From NCBI GenBank assembly GCA_018806915.1, contig JAGKQI010000088.1, positions 496,001-560,000 of the forward strand: 64,000 bases of DNA, read 5' to 3'. The notes under the pieces were generated by a model, which saw only the letters and a program-made list of their open reading frames with translations, was not told the origin of the DNA and ran no database searches. A program made the position numbers and the translations under genes. Source of the stretch: Phytophthora colocasiae. Its lineage: Eukaryota; Oomycota; Peronosporomycetes; Peronosporales; Peronosporaceae. Within the stretch, counting starts at the first letter, position 1, and each line of letters opens with the position of its first letter. Shown here in pieces: positions 7,530 to 17,873 of this stretch.

Positions 7530-9261
7530 TGGTGAAGCGGACGAGAATCTTTCCCGGAGAGGCGATATCAGCCACGAACCCGAATAGAGTCGGAACGAGC
7601 GACAGGGGGGGACCTGTGATCCCCAGATCTGAGTCGAATCAGACGAAGGTACGATGGGTCCCGCCGGGGAACAGGCAACAGAGACACCGGTGGAGGAGCA
7701 AGTGGAGCGGCGTTCGTGGGTGATCCGAATCCCACCGGAGGAAGAATGGGGAGATCAAGGATGTTCTCGCGCGATCAGCGATGACGGGGCCCCAAGTGAG
7801 CACGATCGGCTCACCCCGGCATCCCGAAGTCTTCTAACAGCTTGATCCTGCTTCCCCGGGCGGCGACGAAGTGGGATCACGCGGCGATCCTCCCCCGTTT
7901 AAGTACGAGATCAGCTCCGGACCAAGCTCAGCCCCAGGCGCGACGCAGACTCTTCTGGTGGCCTGATCCGGATTTCCCGAACGACTACCAAGCAGGATCA
8001 GGCAGCGATCAAGTCCCGATTAAGTGCGAGATCAAGTCCCGGTTAAGTACGAGATCAAGCTTCGGTTAAGTGCGAGATCAAGCTTCGGTTAAGTACGAGA
8101 TCAAGCTTCAGTTAAGTGCAAGATCAAGCTTCGGTTAAGTACGAGATCAAGCTTCGGTTAAGTACGGAATCGGCTCAAGATCAGGGTTAGGGGAACCAAG
8201 CTAGGGATCAGCTATGTAGCCAGTGTCATGTGATTGTAGGATAGTAAATCAGGATGGGATTAGTAGGCATAGGAATAACCATAAACAGAATCGAATTTGC
8301 CCTGAACCACTCAAGTGTCTTCGCTACGCCTGGAACCGGGAACTACATTGGCCCTACAAGCGTCAAGAAGGTAAGGATACGTGACCTAGTATAGCGGTTA
8401 AGACTGGATAATATATTGGCCAGCTTTGCCCTATTTAGTGAACTATCCTTTAAGTGCATACATCGGATCGGAAGGAATTGGTTGTTTAGCCTGACGATCC
8501 CGTCGAATCTCGCCCCCCTCAAGGCCCCCGCTAAAGGAAGCGGCAAGCAACGGAAAGGAAGGGACTGCATCCCGAACATTGGACCATTGGAAGACCTGGA
8601 TCAAGAACCAGGCACCCGGATCAAGGCTCGAGAACTCGCCTACGACCGGGATCACGTACTTAGAGGTGGAGTGAAGAACTTCCACGCCACCTCAGACCCC
8701 TGCGTCACCTAAGACCTTCTTCCGACCTTCAAGACATCTTCAGAAGTCACCTGGAAGAGCGTAACCCGCCTACCGACGGGTACACAAGGTGAAACTACCA
8801 CAGCTAGATCACGTCTCTCTCTTCTTCAGCATCGGTACTAGTAGAGGGTCGCTGGTGGCCTCCCATTCGTCTGTGTGAACTCTCCGGTCTGCATTCGATC
8901 CTGGGGGCACTATCTCGCCTTTAGCTTTAATATCGTCTGACCATGCCTAAAGAAAAGTAAAAGCTAAATCTATAGCATTCTTAGGGCCTTTGCGCTGATC
9001 CGAGATCAGACACTCAAGTATACTAATTAAACAATGTATGTCGATCTCAATCTCAACTTGTTATTGCGATGGTAAAATGGAAAGTGAGCTATATCACTGT
9101 ACACGACTTCATTGCCTGGTTCGAACTTCTAGCATCTAGAACTCTGATAAACTTGATCATTCGTTCGCGAAGATTCGACACTGCACTTGTCATGTACAAG
9201 TTGCCTTTGTGTATAGTACACAATCTGCGACGTGATACGGCAGATGTGTACAACCTTAACA
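7530..9261. mobile_element. Retroelement-derived debris and Copia 3' LTR
   Basis: No intact gene. The left edge begins with a sequence shared (one mismatch in about 28 nt) with an insertion inside the Copia integrase at 12148-12175. Arg/Glu-rich reading near 7654-7845 looks gag-like but is not assignable. The right end is the minus-strand 3' LTR of the Copia element: it starts TGTTAAGG at 9261, directly after the polypurine tract. The other end of that LTR could not be fixed. Confidence 0.5.
8009..8178 (+). repeat. 23-bp tandem repeat array
   Basis: About seven head-to-tail copies of GTTAAGTACGAGATCAAGC plus TTCG, alternating between TAC and TGC variants in part of the array. An isolated relative lies near 7900. 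Each full unit contains AAGCTT. No coding role is seen. Confidence 0.8.
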
Positions 9262-12200
9262 CTCCCCCTCAAGTTGATGCTCGCTGCAGCTTTCAACTTG
9301 CTTCTGGTTCACCAATTCCGCTCAATTGAAGTAGCAACGCAAGCTGCGAAGTAGGCAAAGGCTTTGTCATGAAGTCGGCCAACTGTCGCGCTGATGGTAC
9401 GTGAATCACGTCAATCGTTTGCTTCGTCACGTGGTCTCGCACAAAGTGGGCACGTAAATCGATGTGCTTTGCTCGTGGTGTGTACCCGTGATTCGTCGCG
9501 ATACTAATCACTGATTTGTTGTCCACGTAGACAGGTGTAGCTCCAGCCGCCTTTAATCCCATCTCCTCCAGCAAGTGGCGAAGCCACACTACCTCTTGCA
9601 CTGCGAGTGCCATCGACATATATTCCGCTTCTGCCGAAGATAGTGCCACCGTCTGCTGTAGCTTGCTCTTGTAGATCACAGGTGCTCCAGCTATTTGAAT
9701 AATAATACCTGAAGTCGATCGGCGTGTAGCGATATCTCCACCCCAATTTGCATCACAAAATGCGGCAACACCGCATGCACTGGACTTCGGTCGCTTAAAT
9801 TTAATTCCTGTGCTGGATGTGCCTTTGAGGTACCGAAGGATGCGGATTCCAGCCTGCCAATGCTTCTCTCGCGGATTTTCCAGGTAGCGCGACAATGTCC
9901 AACTCCAACGCAAATGTCCGGACGTGTAGCGTTAGCTACGTACAATAGTGAACCAATTAACTCTCGGAATGGCTTCATCCCGGTAACAATGGATCCGTCT
10001 TGAACGTGCAGATCTTGACCGAGTACGGTTGGGTTACGCACAGGATACGCGTCTACTTGACGAAACTTCTCCAACATCCGGTCAATAAATTGCTTTTGGC
10101 CCAGCCAAAGCTCCCCCTTCTCCTTGTCATACCTGACCTCCATGCCCAACACGTAACGTACGTATCCGAGAGACTTCACAGTGAAATGTTCAGCAAGTTC
10201 TCGACGAATAGCCTCCGCGTCCTCCTCGTATTTACAGCCAATGAGCAGATCGTCAACGTACAGGACAACAAATACTGGAGCATGTCCTGAAAGCTTCACG
10301 AAAAGGCAAGTATCAGCTGCACATTGAACGAATCCAGCTTTGTGAAAAACGTCTCGAATAGTCCGGTACCACACTGCTGCAGCCTGCTTGAGCCCGTATA
10401 GACTTCTGCGTAGTACTCATACCATTCCCTTTGGTACTTTCATTCCTGCTGGCGCTGTCATGTACACGACTTCGTCTAGGTCACCGTTGAGGAATGCCGT
10501 CTCAATGTCATACTGCTTCACAAAGTAGTTCAGGCAGCAGCACACAGCAAGAAAGGTTCGAACAGTGTTCATACTCGCAACCGGCGAATACGTGTCGGTG
10601 TAGTCTACTCCAAATGTCTGCAAACACCCCAGGGCCACCAGCCGCGCTTTATATCGCACAATACCGCCATGTTCGTCACGTTTAATGGCAAATACCCACT
10701 TATGTCCAATAACTTTGACTCCATGTGGTTTCCGCACGAGATCCCAGGTATGATTGCGAAAGTGAGCTCGCAGCTCCGCTCTCATAGCCTTCTTCCATTC
10801 TTCATGCTCAGGGGACTCAATAGCTTCACGATAGCTACGTGGTATCTCGACAGCCGCCAGTGCGATCTCATATCCATCGTCCACACGCTGCCGCTTGGCA
10901 TCGGGCTCTCCTTCATCACTGCTTACACCGTCAGATGAAGCCTCAATATTCACTGTAGCAGGTCCATTTTCGAGTAGTGCGGGAGCATGATACGTCAAGG
11001 CCGTCCCACCTGTCGCATTGTAAGGAGCTTGGCTATCTGGTGCGGGTACTTCCACAATCGAAGATGAGGTGTCTAGTAAACCACCAGGAACAGGTCTTTG
11101 CGTCCGTTGGGGTAATCCACCACTGAGAACCAACTGCTCTCCCCCTCTCGACAACGGGACCAAACTTGTTGTTCGAGTCAGACTGGATACTGGTGGTAGC
11201 GAATCTGATTCAATCCGAACCTGGCGTGGACACGACACAGAGCGAAGTCCATCGTCATTGGTAGTAGCGTGGTGGGGTACGATTGAGTTAGAAGCTTGCT
11301 GAGGCACATCATCACCAACCTGATCAACATCCATTTCCTCAGGATTTTCTGTTGCTTGTTCATCATCAACCTCCATAGTTGTATCAGGAGCTGGTGAAGG
11401 CGATGCCGTAGGTGAACTCGATTCTTCGTCGTCAAAGATGCTCCATTGCATCACGTGCTCCCGGGTTTCTCCATCTAAATACGCGTTGCAATGCGAAGCG
11501 GGTGGACGCTCGTTCAGAAGAACCGTACGAGTCGTCACCACGCGTTCCGCCTCCAAGTCCCAGACGCGGTATGCTTTAGACGTCTCTGGGTATCCCAGAA
11601 GGATACAGTGATGTGCCTTGGGGTCCCATTTGGATCACTTTGACTTGTCCACATGCATGAACCCACGTGCCCCGAACACACGAAAGTGTGAAAGTTCTGG
11701 TTTCTTGCCGTAAAACGTCTCGAACGGTGATACAGATGGTCGAGCAGTGTTTGGCAGCCTGTTGATCGTGTAGACTGCTGTACGAACTGCTTCTCCCCAC
11801 CATTCCAAGTCTAGTGCCATGTAGTGCACCATGGATCTGGCCATTTCGACGATGGTTCGATTCATCCTTTCAGCGAGTCCGTTTTGCTGGGGGCCGTAGG
11901 GGAGCGCTGGTTTGCTGTACGATACCATGCTCGCTAGAAAACTTGTGAAACTGTTTGTTGATGTACTCTGTGCCGTTGTCGCTCCGAAGACACAGCAGCC
12001 GCTCTCCTGTTTGCTTCTCAACTAGACCCGTGCGACAATGATGGATCTGTGGAAGAAATATATATATATTAACCTTCACCTGTACTGCAAAGAAGCCCAA
12101 GAGATCAGAAGTGTTCCTCGGAAAAGTGCACAAACTCCCGCCGGGAAAGATTCTCGTTCGCTTCACCACATCCGCCCCCAGCACGTAAGTTGGGCTGCCG

Positions 12201-13450
12201 CAGCTCACTTCGGATTCTTGTATTCCACGAAGCTCTTGAATACCTGGGCCTTCGATGATAGCAGAAATACATGCACGTATCTGGAGAAATCGTCGATAAA
12301 AGTCACAACAAATCGTGCTCCACCCTTGGAAGTTGACCTCATCGGTCCCATTACGTCCGAATGTACCAGTTCGAGCAATTTTGTTGTCTTGACAGTGCTT
12401 CCTGACTGACGAGCGAATCCTCTCACAGAGAGTTTCCCCATAGCGCAACCCTCGCATAAATCTTCCTCGATCACTTCGCTGTTCGAAACTGACACACCAT
12501 TAGCCGTACGCGCCACATTTGACATCTTGCGGCTGAAATGTGTCCAAGCCGGGCGTGCCATAATTGCGCGTCTGCCGAGCCCACGGATGCGGCCGCTTCA
12601 TCTTCTTGTGGTTGCTTCGCTTCTCCAGCGACACTCCGCGCTGGCCATGGAAACAGCTTCCCTTCCTTGCGCACACGCGCGATCAATTTCCCACTGAGGC
12701 GAATATCACAGTGGTTCTTCTGGAATAAAACCTCAGCACCTTTTGCGACTAAAGCTGCAATTGAAAGAAGCTTCCTGTCCAAACGTGGGACATACAATAC
12801 ATCCGTCAGTTTCACAGTTTGGAAGTCTTCCATTGTAAAACGCACTGAGCCAACACCACAAACTTGCAGTTGTTGCCCGTTTGCCACAGTAACAGCCATT
12901 GGGGCGCTGAATTGCCGATATTCACAGAACTCCTCTCGTGCAAAGCTCATGTGTGAGCTGGCGCCACTGTCAAGCAGCCAACTTGATGCATGCTTGCAAT
13001 CATTAACCGAAAATACGACTTCACCGGAGTTATCACCAAAGTCCTTGCGTTGTTGGGGGCAATCGGCACGTTTGTGTCCAAATTCATTGCACTCGAAGCA
13101 TCTTCCTCTAAAGCGTGATTCCTTCCGTTGTTGGTCACGCTGCTGACCTCGTCCCCTGCTATGGCGTCCACGACCTCCCTGGTCTCGAGCACCACTACGG
13201 TACCCCATGTTATTACGATTGCGACCCTTGTTCGCAAGCTGCGCAACCGCCTTAAATGCTCCTTCTTGTTTCTCTCGTTTCTTCAAAGTTTCATATTCGC
13301 GTCGTAGCATCTCCTTTGCGCCAAGCAGCGTCACCGACCCATGCGCCTCGATAATTTTAATCATCCCATCATACTCAGCTGGCAAACTCCCCAACAGAAT
13401 AACTAGTTTCTCGTCATCCGTCACTGTCTCGCCCACACCGGTCAGCCTGC
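9262..13450 (-). mobile_element. Ty1/Copia retrotransposon, internal region, broken
   Basis: A minus-strand Copia polyprotein in the standard order. Reading from 13436 downwards: Gag C-terminal part with zinc knuckle CFECNEFGHKRADC, protease WLLDSGASSH, integrase with H/C zinc-binding part and D, D, E residues (HSDVMGP, RSDNGTEY, NGLAERMNR), reverse transcriptase with YVDDLLIG, and RNase H with FCDANWGGD. The polypurine tract lies at 9262-9270 beside the LTR start. Several frameshifts (near 9900, 10400, 11600, 12450) and a ~170-bp insertion in the integrase disable it. The 5' end (LTR and start of gag) is missing: at about 13450 the sequence switches abruptly to Gypsy pol. Confidence 0.85.
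12045..12215 (-). mobile_element. Short insertion splitting Copia integrase
   Basis: Integrase homology reads continuously up to about 12215 (FKSFVEYK) and resumes near 12030 (LVEKQTGERL). The ~170 bp between are foreign, contain an AT dinucleotide run and stop codons, and carry the same ~28-nt end sequence seen at 7529. It is probably a fragment of a second repeat family; exact ends are uncertain. Confidence 0.55.
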
Positions 13451-15086
13451 CTCGTTGAACGCTTTCATAGAACTTGGAAGGACATGATCAGCTTGTACGT
13501 CGACGAAACACAAGACGACTGGGACGATTTCCTACCATGTGCACTGTACGCGTATAATTCAGCAAAGCACGCGACTCACGGATATCAACCAAACGAGCTA
13601 ATGATGGGCAGGAAGCTTCGGATGCCGTCAGAATTGTTAAGACGCAGCAGATTGGAGTACCCGCATCAGACGCTGGACAAGTATCATGCAATCTTGTTGA
13701 AGGACCTGCAACATGCACAGGAATTGGCTGAGGTAGCGCTACAAAAAGAACAAGCCAGACAAGCAATCTACTACAACCAAAGGAACGTGCGGCAGAAGAG
13801 CGTCTTCCGACCTACGCAGCTTGTGTGGATTTATAGACCAGCTCGAGGACCGGGAATTACGAAATTTGGGCATCGATGGCGTGGTCCCGCGCAAGTGATC
13901 GAAGCGTCTGGATATGACAATTACCTAGTGCGAATGCTAGAGACTGGAGAGGAATTGGTGACACACTGCTCATTTATGATTAGTTACTATTACCCGACAC
14001 ATTTACTGGAAGCAATGGCGAAGGATATTTCAACGGACTTACGCGAAGAAGCGGTGGCAGCGGCAGACATTGACCCTGAAGACACCCAGGAAGAGCAATC
14101 AGAAATAGCGGCGCAAGCTGTAGACTCTAGTGAGGCACCATCCACTTCAGGACCTGACAGTCAGCAGCCAGAGGAACGAGAACTGAACCAGCAGCCGAGA
14201 ACCAGCAACGCAAATGAGAGTAGCCACTCAACCATCGTCGCGGCAGAACCTCAGTCGCCCCAGCAGAATACTCGGAAGGCAGCAGTCCGAAGCCGCTGTG
14301 ACGAGGAAGAAGCTGACGAATGGCAACCCAGCAGCAAACGTGTTCGTAACTCAACATACACAAATACCAAAGACAGTGTCGCTGGACGCACGAGATCGAA
14401 AATCAGAGCCGCACCCTATCCAATTACCGACCGGGAAGATACCAGTGTCAGAAGCGGTAGCCAAATGCGAGCCAGAGTCCGTGGGCCAACCCTCATTTTT
14501 GCCAGCGACAATGCTGAACCTCTTAGAGACGCTGGTTCAGACGTACGTGACTCTAATAACACCGAGAGACTTCAAGCAGATGAGCATGGAGCAGCCCATC
14601 AACGACGGCAGTCAGAACTCGAGGAGATGGAGCGAGAACTTCGTCGAGTCGCTCATGAAGAAGACGAAGAACCTCATGGATACGTGTTTGCCGGACGAGG
14701 GCGACGTGGTGTTGACAGTCTTGTATCCAGACAGCCGAGACTCACACGAATCGAACCGCACGAAGCAGTGGTGGAGCGCCGACGGAGGAGATACAGAACG
14801 CGAACTGGACGTTATGTCTTGGAATTTGAAGTTGAGCGTGTAGGAGATAGACCGGACGGTGGACGGCCCGAGCGATTCTGGATCAACCAAAGTGACTACG
14901 AGCAGCTATGACAACAAGGAAGAATGTACACTGAGTTAGCAGACAACGACAGAAGAACAAGAGGCAGCAGATACGAACCTGAAGCAGCAGAAGCAGGCGA
15001 CCAAGGAACAGAAGAAGCCCCAACAGCTGAAGCGGAGATGCCGATCGCCTCACGAATCGGGGACGATTCGGTGACCAGGGGAAGAG
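13450..15086 (+). mobile_element. Partial Gypsy element: 3' end of pol
   Basis: This stretch matches 21993-23629 almost base for base (a few substitutions). It begins in the middle of integrase, just after the catalytic-Glu region, and continues through the GPY/F-like segment (WRGPAQVIEASGYDNYLV) and a long charged tail to the polypurine tract at 15077-15086. It then runs directly into LTR1. It is the remnant of a second copy sharing an LTR with the full element, or the product of unequal recombination or misassembly. Confidence 0.85.
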
Positions 15087-15789
15087 AGTAAGCAGAGTGG
15101 GTTTTCGCTAGACTTGCAGAGAGACGGATGATCAAGATGATGATAGCGGTGACCAGATACAGATGACGAAGACGAGCGACGAAGATGAAGACAAGATGAC
15201 ACCCGTGGGTTGGAGCAAGGGTCGGGTATGCGACCCATATCCAGGCCTGTGACCGTTGACGCAGGATCGCAAAGAGACGCTGGAGGTTTCGCGTGAAGAA
15301 CGACGGAGAAGGCCAGTAGCTTCGCATGCAGCGGAAGTAGCAGTAATTAGTGGTTCAGTTGAAGATTAGCCGTGTAGCCGCGAGGACGCACGGTCAAGAG
15401 TTGTTACGCCGATTTGGTGTAGGGACAGCAGTTAAAGAAGCCAACAAAGACTCTAGTACTAGCAGCAAAGGGAAGGTGGTGTACACTGGGTGTGACTGGA
15501 AACGGGTATCAGCAGCCCCGTAGGATTCGAGCGCTCGCGGTATTTGAAGCCCGCCGAGGTATCAGCAGCCCTCTGGAGCGTTAGAATTAGGCAAAGATCC
15601 CGGTGGAAGCCCACTACTGTAGCCAGACCGTAGATTTCGTACCTGGAGCCATTCATTTGTTGATATTAGTGCGTGTTAACAGGGTAAAGGGCACGTAGCT
15701 AAGTGGACACCGTCCTCTGATCAAGGACAGGACCATCGGTGGCGCGGTCGTGACAGAACTGAGCTGTTAGTAAAGGACATTTGCTTACT
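15087..15789 (+). repeat. Gypsy 5' LTR
   Basis: Starts right after AGGGGAAGAG and ends immediately before TGGTGGTC. Boundaries follow from the 8-bp inverted termini and from the point where sequence shared with LTR2 stops. Confidence 0.9.
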
Positions 15790-15804
15790 TGGTGGTCATA
15801 CAGG
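15790..15804 (+). other. Primer-binding site of Gypsy element
   Basis: TGGTGGTCATACAGG follows the LTR with no gap, as expected for a site pairing with a tRNA 3' CCA end. The tRNA identity was not determined. Confidence 0.65.
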
Positions 15805-16129
15805 GGCCTTCCAACACGGTTGGTTCCTACGAGCATTGAGATCCTTCACGAGGCAAGGCCCTGAGGCTCGAACCTTAGCTGCAGGGAGTGTGAAGAGGGA
15901 CGGTGTAAGGCGGTGGTAAGAGAGAGAGAGGCGGTGGTGGTAGGAGTGAGAACCGGTGTGAGGAAGAGGAGCGGTGTAAGGCGGTGGCAAGAAGGAGAGG
16001 TGGAGTGAGGCAGACGAACGGATAAGGCTGTGACGGAAGAAGAAACAACAACGAGGAACGGTGGCGGTAGAAGGAAAAGTATTGAAGCGGAAGTTTGTGA
16101 ACGACAGATCTGCGCAGTTAAATTTGATA

Positions 16130-17855
16130 ATGGTGGGTACTCGGTCATCTTCAGATCGTAGTGGAACCCCAACAGCACGGACGCCGAGAAGACGGGTAGT
16201 AGCAGCCCCAAGGCGTGTACGGCAGCCCCGAGCACAAAACGCAAGCGATACCGATAGCGACGATCAAAAGCCAGGCAGCAGCAAGCGGAGGTACATTAAG
16301 AGGCCGGCAGAATCAACAGCACGCTCCACAACCGCAGCCAGTCCAAGATAACCAACCCGCACCAGCACAAGACAACCACCCAGCAGCAGCAGCGGTACCA
16401 GCAGCGGCAGCAGCAGCAGCACCCGCACCGAACAACCAACCGCACGATGATCTGGAATCCATGGACTGGTGGGACCAACTGACGGCAGGACAGCAGAGAG
16501 CGATGATGCGACGATTCGTGATACAGCCACCAGTTCCAGCACTTGCTCCTGCACCAGCCGTACAGCCAGTCGTAGTGAATACTCCAGCAGTGGTTCCGCG
16601 GACCAAGATGAAGCTTCTGAACCTCGAAGACTTTCATGGCACGGCAGCTGAGTCCGTTGAGGCGTGGTTGGCCACGATTCCTCAGGAAGTTGAACGTCAG
16701 GCTGGCTTGGGAGGTGACACTTGGACGGCAGAAGAGCTATACTACGGGGTGACAGCACACCTGAAGGATGCAGCGGGCAAGTGGTTAATCACCTTGTCGG
16801 AGACGATGAGAAACGAAGACAAAACTCTCAGTTACCTGGTGAGAAAACTACGGAAGAAATATGGACGGCGGGACAATATGTTCAAGATTCAGCAGAAACT
16901 GGCCTCTAGGAAGCAACAACCCGGGGAACGGCTGAGCGACTATGCGGCAGTGTTGATGGACATCGGGTTTGGCAAGCAGGTATCTGCGGAAACATACGTG
17001 GAAGCTTTTATTAGTGGAATTAACAACCCGACAGCAGCCACCCAAGTACGTGCATACGAACCGCAGACACTCGAAGACGCGGTGCAGTTTGCCGAGGACA
17101 AGTGCGGTGAGTATGGCGAAGGCTATCGCGTGACAGACAGGAGGCAAGCGAAACGGAGACATCGAGATGATCGGACGCTTGGAGGAGAAGACGACGATCA
17201 ACCACCCGCATCCAAGAGGAAGACGTCAGCGACGACAGCGCTGGAGCAGCTGAATTGGAAGCAGTTGGGCTTGGGCGTAGGAGGAGACTCTCCACCTCGG
17301 TATGATAATGCCGGCAATACGATCAACCAGTTGGAAGCTACTGCGAAGCGCGATCCATTATCTACCGCTGCTTTACAAGCACTGATTTTGGCGGCAGGAA
17401 CAGCGAAAGACGAACCCGCGCCACAGAAATCAAATGGAAAGCAGAAGGCTCATGTGTTGGAGGTCAAACCAGAAGCTCCGAGTGGAAACCAGCAGCACGA
17501 ACAGCAGCACCATAATCCCCAGTGGCAGAATCGTGGAAGTGGTGGAAGATTTGGTGGCGGGCGTGGTTATGGACAAGGTGGAAGAGGATACGGCCGTGGT
17601 GGACTCGCTCGATATGGTCCTGCAGACAACCGACCGTCAATTCTGGAACAGAAGGCAGCTTCGAGGTGCAGCTATTGTAATGAGGTGGGCCACTGGTGGC
17701 GTGAATGTCCAGCGAGAATTGCCGTCTTTGGTGATGCTGATGCCGCACAACAACCTCAGCGAACGATAACGAAGCCAGCGACCACGCAGCAGACTAAGGA
17801 CAATACAGCTACGGTAACGGCAGAACAGTCACAGGGAAATGGTCAGCGACAGTAG
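16130..17855 (+). pseudogene. Gypsy Gag
   Basis: The likely start is the ATG at 16130 (MVGTRSSSDRSG), in a basic N-terminal segment that runs into a stop at 16349-16351. The main Gag frame is open from 16215 in another phase, so an indel between about 16215 and 16350 has split the gene. The main part has a Gln/Pro/Ala-rich region, a retrotransposon-gag capsid-like domain (LEDFHGTAAESVEAWLATIP and following), a Gly/Arg-rich stretch and a CCHC zinc knuckle CSYCNEVGHWWREC that binds nucleic acid. The stop at 17853 lies inside the hairpin of a -1 frameshift signal leading into Pol. Confidence 0.85.
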
Positions 17856-17873
17856 AGGTGGGGGCTCTACTGT
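17834..17873 (+). promoter_or_regulatory. -1 programmed ribosomal frameshift signal between gag and pol
   Basis: The heptamer G GGA AAT (17834-17840) is in the X XXY YYZ register of the gag frame. After 8 nt comes a perfect 9-bp stem (17849-17857 with 17865-17873) closing a 7-nt G-rich loop. The gag stop lies within the stem. The pol frame is -1 relative to gag and is open from 17798, so slippage here joins the two. Confidence 0.75.

Noticed and set aside
8010..8178. CRISPR-like array at the 23-bp repeats
   Set aside because: Units are directly tandem without spacers, and the genome is eukaryotic.
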